A stretch of DNA of 64,000 bases from Miscanthus floridulus (Eukaryota; Streptophyta; Magnoliopsida; Poales; Poaceae), in contig NC_089583.1 in NCBI RefSeq assembly GCF_019320115.1, positions 75,719,368 to 75,783,367 of the forward strand, written 5' to 3'. This document shows positions 56,081 through 64,000 of this stretch, piece after piece. The number at the start of each line of letters is the position of its first letter. The stretch's first letter is position 1. A program made the translations under genes and the position numbers. The notes below the pieces were generated by a model. It did no database searches. It was not told where the DNA came from and worked only from the letters and a program-made list of their open reading frames with translations.

Positions 56081-58035
56081 GTAGCACTACTACAAGTGAT
56101 GAAGCAATGGTGAAGATCATGATTATTGTGATGGCATGGTGATGATCAAATGCTTGGACTTGGAAAAGAAGAAAGAGAAAAATAAAAAGCTCAAGGCAAA
56201 GGTGAAACTTGATAGGAGCTTTTTATTTTGGTGATCAAGACACTTAGTAAGTGTGATCACATTTAGGATCGATAGTTGTACTATTAAGAGGGGTGAAACT
56301 AGTATCAAAATGTGGTTATCAAAGTGCCACTAGATGCTCTAACTCATTGCATATGCATTTATGATCTAGTGGAGTGCTAACACCCTTGAAAACATTTGTG
56401 AAAATATGCTAACACATGTGCATAAGGTGATACACTTGGTGGTTGGTATATTTGACCAAGGGTTAGAAACTTCACCGGTGGAGTGTCCGCCCAGTAGAGT
56501 GCGGACAGTCCGATGGTGCCATCGGCGCCCTGTACAGAAAAGATAGGGTTTCATAGAGTGCACCAGACGCTGGTCTTAACTAGACCAGAGCGTTCGGTCA
56601 GTGGAAGCAGTGAAGACGTTGGCGTCAGTCTTCGACTGGATGTTGGGTCACTTCATGACCGGACGCTGGCAGGTTGCGTCTGGTCCTGCTGATGTGGCAG
56701 CGCATAGAGAAGACGGTAAGTGACTGGGCGCTGGGTGAGTCCAGTCGAATATGACCGGACGCATTCGGTCACAAATTTCCACCTCTGGGAGCTTACTAGA
56801 AGTGACTGGATGCTGGAGTCCTGCGTCCGATCGGGCGTGACCGGACGTGTCCAATCACGAGTGGAACCTTGCTGGAAATGACCGGATGATGGGGTCCTAC
56901 GTCCTATCACTTTGAGCAGTGCGTCCGGTCATAACTTAAATGTACTGATGACCATTGAGATCGGGCGATCAGCATTTGAAGCAGGGGACACATGGCGTGC
57001 ATCGCGTGACCGGACACTGGGGTCCTGTGTCCGGTCAAACTGACTGGTGCGTCCGATCGCCCTGATTTTCAGCAGACTAAAGAGCTAACAACTCTATTTC
57101 GTGAGGGCTTCTATTTAAGCCCCATGGCTGGTTCAAGCTCACTCCCTTGGCTATTTGCATTGATATAGCAACCTTGTGAGCTTAGCCAAAGCCCTCCCAC
57201 TCATCTCCATCATAGATTCAACATCTTTATGAGATTGGGAGTGAATCCAAGTGCTTTGCTTGAGTATTTGCATCTGGAGGCACTTGGTGTTCGTGTTTCG
57301 CTGTGGGATTCGCTCGTTACTCTTGGTGGTTGCCGCCACCTAGACGGCTTGGAGCAGCGAGGATCGTCGAGCGGAGGTTGGTGATTGACTCCGGCTTCGA
57401 TTGTCGTGACTGTGAGGGGTTCTTGACCTTTCTCCGGCGGAGAGCCAAAAGGTACTCTAGTGAATTGCTCAGTGGCTTGTGCGATTCTCATCTTGTGTTG
57501 GTTGTGCAGCACCCTATTGAGGGTTTGGCGTGCGATGCCAATTAGCGCATGAACCTCCAAGTGAGTGAATCGCCACAACGAGGACTAGCTTGCCGGCAAG
57601 CAAGTGAACCTCGGTAAAAAATCATTGTGTCATCATTTGATTCTAAGGTGATTGGTCTTCATTGATATTGATTCTTGTGATTGATTGATTCATTCCTCGA
57701 CACGGCGGTATAACTATCTTACTCTCTCTCTCTCTCTTACATTACCGCAAACTAGTTATCAAGCTTTTTAGTGTAGTTAGTTGTGAGAGCTTGTTAGTTT
57801 GGTTAGTATGGCTCTTTAGTTAGTCTTTGAGAGCACACTAACTTAGTGTAGTGACATAGCCATTGTGTGAAAAGAAACTATAGAAACTAGAATTGTGGTA
57901 GGTGGCTTGCATTTTTAGTAGGCTAGCGCAACACTTGCTTTGCCTCATAATTGTCTAACCCGATTTGTTAAGTGTTGTTGTAGAAAATTTTTAATAGGCT
58001 ATTCACCCTCCCTCTAGCCATTAGGACCTTTCAAG

Positions 58036-58047
58036 TGGTATTGGAGC
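58036..58047 (+). promoter_or_regulatory. Primer-binding site of Sirevirus C
   Basis: TGGTATTGGAGC two bases after the LTR end GGACCTTTCA. Sireviruses normally have TGGTATC(G/A)GAGC, complementary to initiator tRNA-Met. Confidence 0.85.
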
Positions 58048-58090
58048 TGAGGTCACCGTGATTTGAGGCTTAGCAACCTTCGGTGTAAAA

Positions 58091-60211
58091 ATGGCTTAAA
58101 TCAATAACACCAAGAAGCCACCCTAATTTGATGGCTCAAACTATCCCTATTGGAAGGCTAAGATGACAACTTATATCAAGTCAATCAATAGGAAGGTTTG
58201 AAAGGTGATAGAGACCAAGATTGAGATTGATGATGAAGAGGCTCCCACCACCGCCGAAGAAATGCTACTCCAAAATAATGACATTGCCCTTAGTGCCATC
58301 CATAATGCTTTGGATGAGAGAATATTTGAGCAAATCAAGAACATTGAAAGAGCTCATGAGGCATGGAAGAAACTAGAGGAATCATTTGAGGGCACTCAAG
58401 CCGTGATAGGTGCAAAGGCATATATTCTCAAAGAGAAGTTTGTAAGCTTCAAGATGAAGGAGGATGAGAGTGTGCCGGAGATGTTTCATAGGCTTCAAGT
58501 GCTTGTCAATGATCTCAAAGCACTTGGAGAAGAGGTGAAGGACAAGGACTTCTCCCACAAGTTCTTAAGATGCTTGCCTTCAAGATTTGGCACATTGGTC
58601 ACTATTCTAGTGAGGAGTGGTTTGGACACCATGACACTAAACCAAGTGTTGGGAGATATAATGACCGATGATACATATAGAGATGATGATGAGAAGGAAG
58701 AAAAGAAGGAGAAGAAAGATGAGAAGAAGGCTGAGAACAAGAAGAGCGTGGCATTCAAGGCCACATCATCCAAGGGCAAGGCAAAGAAAGATACATCAAG
58801 TGAAGATGATGGCTCATGGGATGATGTTGACGATGAGAAGATGGCTCTCTTTGTTAAGAGATTGTGGGATGATGTTGACGATGAGAAGATGGCTCTCTTT
58901 GTTAAGAGATTTGGCAAGTTCATGATGAAGAAAGGCTACCATGCTAGAAGGAAGAAATCTTCATCCAAGAACAAGGAAGAGTCAAGAAGGTGCTTCAATT
59001 AGTGGAAGCAAAGATCATCTTGTTGCTCAATGCCCATACAATAGTGACAAAGATGATGACAAGAAGAACAAGAAGAAGGACAAGAAGGTAAAGAAAGAGA
59101 AGAAGGACAAGATGACCTTCAAGAAGAAGAAGGGTGGTTCATATGTGGTCACTTGGGATAGTGATGCTTCCTCAAGTGATGATGATGATAGTGATGATGA
59201 TAGGACCACCAAGAAGAAGGCACTTGTAAGCATTGCTATCAATGAGAAGCCTTCTCTCTTCGACACACCATCATGCTTCATGGCTAAGGCCACTAAGGTA
59301 CAAACTTGTGATGATGGAAGTGATGAGGAACATGATAATAAAAATGATAGTGATAGTTATGATGATGAACCTACTAAAGATGAATTATTTGACATGCTAG
59401 AAGATGCTAAAGAACACTTTGATATTAAGAGAAGGGAATGCAAGAACTTGAATAAGGAAGTAAAAGCCCTTAAGCAAGCCCTTGGTGAGCTCAAAGCAAC
59501 TCATGAGAGGCTAGAGGAAGCCTATGAGAAGCTTGGCAAGGCTCACATGAAGCTTGAAAAAGCTTATTCCTCTTTGCTTAATGAACAAAATGATAAGAAG
59601 CATGTTGAGACTTGTGATGTAGGCTTAACTTATGTTATAATTGATGAATCATTATCTATGCCTACCATTGTTGCTCCCACTAACCCTTCGTGTAGTACTT
59701 CTACTTCTACCTCATCTAGTAGTGATGGTTTCACTTGTGATGCCTCACTAATGGTTGATAATGAGAACCTCAAAAACGAGGTCAATAACCTCACTCACAC
59801 CTTGGTTTCACCTGGTGCACAAGTTGTGGTGAGGACCGCTTGCTTATGTGATTGGGTAGCCAAAGTGCTTCTCTCTACAAAGAGGGATTGGGCTATACCC
59901 CCAAGAAAGGCAAGGCGACCTTTGCTCCTCACAAGACTAGTTTTGTGAAGAACAATGGTCAGGTTTTGCACTAGTTGAAAGCAAAGTTGGTCATGTAGAG
60001 CAAAAGTGCATGAACAAGAAGTCATAAGCTAATGTATCCTCCTATTAAGCTTGATTCTTTCTATGCGCTTACCAAAGGTGCAAATGGTGTAAAGGCTAAG
60101 TTCATTGGTGCACCATGGATGGGCACAAAGAAGAAAGCCATTTGGGTACAAAAGAGCTTAGTGACTAACCTTCAAGGACCCAAGCAAGTTTGGGTGCCTA
60201 AAAAGAATTGA
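58091..60211 (+). pseudogene. Sirevirus gag (element C)
   Basis: Starts at ATG 58091, 43 bases after the primer site, and runs to TGA 60209-60211 with several breaks. The UBN2-type capsid region is clear (FDGSNYPYWKAKM, then NALDERIFEQIKNIERAHEA, FHRLQVLVNDLKALGEE). Three stops lie at its start: TAA 58097-58099, TAA 58124-58126 and TGA 58199-58201, each one transition away from Gln or Trp codons. A 48-bp duplication repeats DDVDDEKMALFVKRLW (58817-58912). The CCHC knuckle (CFN...GSKDHLVAQC) is split by a one-base insertion near 59000. A coiled coil follows, then KQVWVPKKN at the end. Confidence 0.85.
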
Positions 60212-60545
60212 TCTTCTTTTGTAGGTCAATTACAAAGCCAGAGGAAGGCATTGGGTTCTTGATAGTAGGGTGCACTCAATACATGACCAGGTGATGCAAG
60301 AATGTTCAACTCAATCAACACCAATGGCAATGATGGTTATGATAGTATCACATTTGGTGACAATGGCAAAGGCAAGGTCAAAGGGCTTGGTAAGATTGCA
60401 ATATCCAATGACATGAGCATATCCAATGTGTTTCTAGTAGAGAGCTTGAACTTCAATTTGCTATCCATGGCTCAATTATGTGATCTTGGATTCAAATGCA
60501 TATTTGGGGTAGATGATGTAGGGATCGTAAGTGTAGATGGCTTCT
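60212..60545 (+). pseudogene. Sirevirus protease and pre-integrase part (element C)
   Basis: The active-site segment reads HWVLDSR: GAT-AGT-AGG at 60261-60269, so the glycine of the DSG catalytic motif is Arg. It then shifts frame into ARMFNSINTNGNDGYDSITF, GKGKVKGLGKIAIS and VESLNFNLLSMAQLCDLGF. Stop at about 60545. Non-functional protease. Confidence 0.8.
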
Positions 60546-61023
60546 AACTTGATCTTCAAAGGCTTTAGATATGAGAATCTATACTTAGTTAATTTCAATG
60601 GTAGTGAAGCTAAATTATCTACATGTTTATTCACTAAGTCTAGCATGGGGTGGTCATGGCATAGAAGGCTTGGTCATGTTGGAATGAAACAACTGAATAG
60701 ATTGGTTAAGCATGACTTGGTTAGAGGCTTTAAAGATGTTGTGTTTGAGAAGGATAAGCTTTGTAGCTCTTGTCAAGCCAACAAACAAGTTGGAAACACC
60801 CATCCTAATAAAAGCACGATGAGCACTAGTAAAGCATTTGAGTTATTGCACATGGATTTGTTTGGGCCAACACAATACACTAGCATTGGTGGAAACAAAT
60901 ATGGCTTTGTGATAGTGGATGATTATACTAGATACACTTGGGTACTCTTTCTAGTGGACAAAAGTGATGTGTTTGCAATATTCAAATCATTTGTCAAGGA
61001 CATTCACAATGAGTTTGAAACAA
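60546..61023 (+). pseudogene. Sirevirus integrase, N-terminal part (element C)
   Basis: Contains WHRRLGHVGMKQLNRLVKHD with CSSCQANKQVG (HHCC zinc site) and the beginning of the catalytic core: LLHMDLFGP with the first Asp and VIVDDYTRYTWV. The segment with the second Asp (SDNG) and the Glu is lost because a Tat-like LTR interrupts the frame after NEFET. Confidence 0.85.
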
Positions 61024-62503
61024 TGTCGATAAAAGATGCTCGGTAGTCCTCCGAGGGGTATCCCATGAAGGTAGATTGATCGGTAGAGGTGCGCGTGATA
61101 GGAACCAGATGGTGACACAAGGCGCAGGGACAGCGATTTAGACAGGTTTGGGTCATCTGATTGATGTAATACCCTACTCTTGTGGTCTGTTGGATTAGTA
61201 TTGGCTATCATATGATATTACGTGTGTTTGGAGGGGGTCCCTGCCCGCCTTATATAGTCTGGGGGGTAGGGTTACAAGCCGGTTAGATCTAGGAGATAAC
61301 CAGAAAGTAATAACAGATTACAGGAATCATGGGATCATACGTATCCTAACAGATCTCGTAGTATCTTCAAGATATCTTTTTGGTGTCTTGTGGGATGCGC
61401 CAAGCAGCGGGATGCGCCGAGCAGCGTCGTGCCCCACAAGGCTTCATCTTGTGGGCTAGGCCGCCCCTGGGGGTATAGCCTATGTGGTCCACCGTGGGTA
61501 TCTGAGGTCGTATCCCTCATAGCTAGTCCCCGAGCGCCTTGTATCCATTGTGCAATGCCATCTTGAGCTTGTCTGAGCAGATGCGAACAAAGCCGAGCAG
61601 TCAAACTCATGGTCCGACCACCATGATGAGTTGCTAAGTAGTTGTGAACCATCGCCGAATAAGTGTGAACCATCACCGAGCAGTGTGAACCGTCACCGAG
61701 CAGTGTGAATCGTCACCGAGCAGCATGAACCATCGTCGAGCAGTGTGAACCATCGTCGAGCAGCGTATCCCAAGTTAGGCTTGCTATAAGGATGTAAGGA
61801 GCTCAAGTTTGAAATCAAAAATTTCCTCGTAGTGGACCAAGTGTGCCCACTTAGAGTCCGACCATGAGAAAGGGACATAGTCTTCTTCTGCTTCGGGAGG
61901 CCTAGAGTCTTGCAGATTAAAGCAAACACACTCACCATGAGGTGAAGTGTGCACACTTAGTCCTCGAGCCTAATAGTAGGTGATGTAGTCACATGGTGCT
62001 AGGGTCCAAAGTAAAGAAAAGCACAAAACTAGTCGAGCAGGCAGCCAGTCCTCAGGGTGTAACCCCGAAATGAGAAGCACATTCACTGCAAGGTGAAGTG
62101 TGCCCACTTAGTCTCCGAGCCTGACAGTAGGTGATGTGGTCATATGGTGCCTAGAGTTAGAAACAGTCAACTAGAAGAAACTCCCCAATGCGGTGAGGAA
62201 CCAAGTCGTATTGATGATGCAGTCCCAGAGCCACAAGTGGAAATCTTAGAGAAAACAAATCAGTGGAGAAAAAATCAAAGTAACAGATGTACAGTAGTAA
62301 TTACTAAGCCATAACAGATGGCGGAGAAGTCAGGCGAATATTCGGTGAGTAGTAACAACTTGTAGCGATAAATGGGCGATATGGGCTGTAGTTGCGTGAA
62401 AGCCCACAGTAATGGCCCACCACACTATTTCGAAGAATGCGGAGAGGCGCAAATCGTGGAGCGATTTCCCAAAAACCCTCGAATGCAAAAGGTGGGGGAG
62501 TGC

Positions 62504-62512
62504 TTTATAAAT
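62504..62512 (+). promoter_or_regulatory. TATA box of the antisense ORF
   Basis: TTTATAAAT about 120 bases upstream of ATG 62631, with a C-rich leader between. It lies inside element E but points opposite to its LTR promoter. Confidence 0.5.
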
Positions 62513-62630
62513 GCGCCACCGCACCCCATGCTCCCAACTTTGCCACTTTGCCGTTTCATCTTCCTCCTCAGCCCTCACACTTCCAAATTCACATGCGCTT
62601 CCACAGCCAATCCCAAACCAGATCTAAGAG

Positions 62631-62710
62631 ATGGCACCGAAGAAGGGAGCTAGAAACCCGAAGAAGGCAAGCGTTGGAGTCAGCCATGACGATGAGATCG
62701 GTGATCAATG
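62631..62710 (+). pseudogene. Antisense extra ORF of element E, N-terminus
   Basis: ATG 62631 begins MAPKKGARNPKKASVGVSHD then DEIGDQCVV, a basic start followed by an acidic segment, as in grass Tat-type antisense proteins. It is cut after about 26 codons by the next element. It may be the same protein class whose C-terminus is at 52-381, though they come from different copies. Confidence 0.5.
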
Positions 62711-64000
62711 TGTGGTGTGGTTAATTATCACCTAAAACACCTTAACTACACTTAGGGTACATAGTGTAACATTGTTCATGAAGGTTACTTCACCTAATTA
62801 AGCCCCTAAGTCATGTTGAGTTTAGTTTGACCTAGGGAACCAACTTGTTTGACCTTTTATGAACTGCATGTTAGAAGCTTTGCATGGCTGAGAAACCTAA
62901 AGCAAAGTTGTAGAAAATTATATATGGAACAAACTTTGTTTAGAGGCCAAGTCATGAAAATGTGTGGAACAACACAAAACATGGCCCACAAGGTAGATTT
63001 GGGTGCTGATTCAGCACAGAAAATTTTCTAAGTCTTTTTCTGATTTCCAGTTTCATCGGCTCGACTTTGGGACGATTTTACTAGCAAACCATTGGGAATT
63101 AGAACTTGATCCTTTAATGGAAGTTGTAGATGGTATGTAGGTCTACAACTTTGGTTTATATGGTTTGCGTTAGTGCTTCACTGGTTTAGGAGTTTGAACA
63201 TCAGCAATTTGCGCTGACAGTCACTCGGTGCCGGCTCTGATGGTGTTCGGGTTTAGGTTGACAGGGCTAACCTAGCATCGGGCCGACCTCACCAAGTGGC
63301 AGCCATACGCCGGCACTACCCCCACAAGTCTGGCCATCATGGACACCTCAACCCCACGCGTCCTCTAGGAGCAAGCGCTGCCTTCATTTGCATTTCCTAG
63401 CCTCGCCCTGCTCGAGTTCACGCTCGTCGCGGAGAGAACGAGCCGCAGCAACTGCCATGGAGCTTCGCCGAGCTCGCCCGAGCTCGTTGCTACACCACAG
63501 CCAGCACCACTCCAACCACAGCTCCACTAGCACCTCACGAACCTCGGCGACGTTCTCCCTGAGCCAGCCAAGCCCTAGGTGAGCGACATTGTTGACTCTG
63601 CCTCGGCCAAATCTCACCGGAGCGCCGCCGTGCTCGTGGTCCGCCGTGGCCAGCACATCACTGCACCTCTCCTCCTTCCCTAGCTCTTGGCTCATCTTCT
63701 CCATCACGTGTAGATGCTCAGGTGAAGACACTACCAACTAATGTTGGTCTGGCCGAGCCGGAACATGGCCGCACACCGCCGTGCCATGGCCGCCACCGGT
63801 GGCCTCACACGGCCACGCTCAACCACTTCACCGCAGCCGGTAGCAGTAGCGTAGGGAGGTCCTACATGATCCTAGGAAGCCTATGCACACCTTAGCTAGG
63901 CATCTAGAGCCGGGTTCATCGGAGCGCCGCCGTGCGCCATGGTCGAGCCGCCGTCGCCATGGCCGACACACCTAGAGGCTGGTAGAGTTTAGGTTTAGGA
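62711..64000 (+). repeat. LTR-like sequence of another gypsy element (H), off-window
   Basis: Begins around TGTGGTGTGGTTAATTATC and has text typical of chromovirus (Tekay/Retrand-like) LTRs in grasses, e.g. GTTGTAGAAAATTATATATG and GGAAGTTGTAGATGGTATG, then GC-rich DNA with chance frames (63384-63737 minus). No coding motif; the other end is off-window. Confidence 0.4.

Larger units (their letters stand above)
51373..58033 (+). repeat. 5' LTR of Sirevirus C, interrupted by element D
   Basis: LTR pieces are 51373-51455 and 56086-58033, about 2.03 kb together. It starts TGAAAGCTCTAGTTTGG and ends GGACCTTTCA, with CACCCTCCCTCTAGCCATTAGG just before the end. Joining across element D restores normal LTR text at GTAGC. 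The 56470-57060 part is filled with GACCGGACGCT / GTCCGGTCA type repeats. Confidence 0.85.
51373..61023 (+). mobile_element. Sirevirus C, plus strand, nested and 3'-truncated
   Basis: 5' LTR (split by element D), primer site, gag, protease and the first part of integrase in copia order. The integrase is cut at 61023 by a Tat-like LTR; the rest of pol and the 3' LTR are off-window. It begins inside LTR G after TGGAG (51368-51372). Coding parts have several stops. Confidence 0.85.
61024..62710 (-). mobile_element. Tat-like gypsy element E: 3' LTR and antisense ORF start
   Basis: Plus strand starts TGTCGATAAAAGATGCTCGG exactly where Sirevirus C integrase breaks. A TATA box on the minus strand (ACTATATAAGG, 61248-61258) shows the LTR faces minus, so this is the 3' LTR. 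Its right border is not certain (about 62.3 kb). Beyond it a plus-strand ORF starts, antisense to the element, as in Tat elements and in the left-edge element. Interrupted by other LTR-like DNA at about 62710. Confidence 0.6.

Noticed and set aside
58495..59293. Minus-strand Ser/Phe-rich ORFs
   Set aside because: Antisense shadows of the Lys/Asp-rich gag of Sirevirus C.
63384..63737. 117-codon minus ORF near the right edge
   Set aside because: GC-rich LTR-like DNA; no recognisable domain, alternative frames equally open.

Overview
This is nuclear DNA from a grass, most likely an Andropogoneae species (sorghum, Miscanthus, sugarcane or maize relatives). The evidence is a single intact host gene, a RAMOSA1-type C2H2 zinc-finger gene, set in dense nested grass retrotransposons and typical grass DNA transposons (Tourist, Stowaway, hAT, CACTA with TTTGCCGAGTG repeats). 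No prokaryotic features, CRISPR arrays or operons are present.

Layout, left to right. 1-4145: 5' part of a minus-strand Tat-like Ty3/gypsy element with an antisense ORF. 4490-5857 and 5934-6960: two DNA transposons, the second a hAT-type element with a duplicated 8-bp target. 7154-7509: first exon of a receptor-like kinase pseudogene whose ATP-binding lysine codon is a stop. 9484-9831: Tourist-like MITE. About 10.5-17.9 kb: long minus-strand chromovirus-like (Tekay-type) LTR, its polypurine tract, a non-coding interior and a partial second LTR copy. 17920-27127: minus-strand Sirevirus (Ty1/copia) with pol and a decayed extra 'env-like' ORF, lacking its 5' end. 27.1-35.4 kb: the least repetitive part, carrying ra1 (31522-32088, minus) with a cluster of RY motifs upstream. 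35433-40281: a CACTA region with TNP2-like and TNP1-like pseudogenes but ends from two different CACTA families.

40.6-64 kb is a nest of LTR elements: a Sirevirus LTR split by a perfect solo LTR (41281-42896); a minus-strand gag-only Sirevirus (43472-50600); an LTR fragment (50601-51372); a plus-strand Sirevirus (51373-61023) whose 5' LTR is split by a complete, small, gag-only minus-strand gypsy element (51456-56080) with exact 5-bp target duplications, and whose integrase is cut by a second Tat-like element (61024-about 62710). That one is cut in turn by another LTR-like sequence reaching the window end.

The only gene that looks functional for the plant is ra1. All transposon coding regions seen here carry stops, frameshifts or truncations, so mobility would need proteins supplied from elsewhere. 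I saw no undescribed defence-like system. The most unusual items are the gag-only elements, the antisense ORF with its own TATA box inside a Tat element, the family-specific short repeats in each Sirevirus, and the mismatched CACTA ends.
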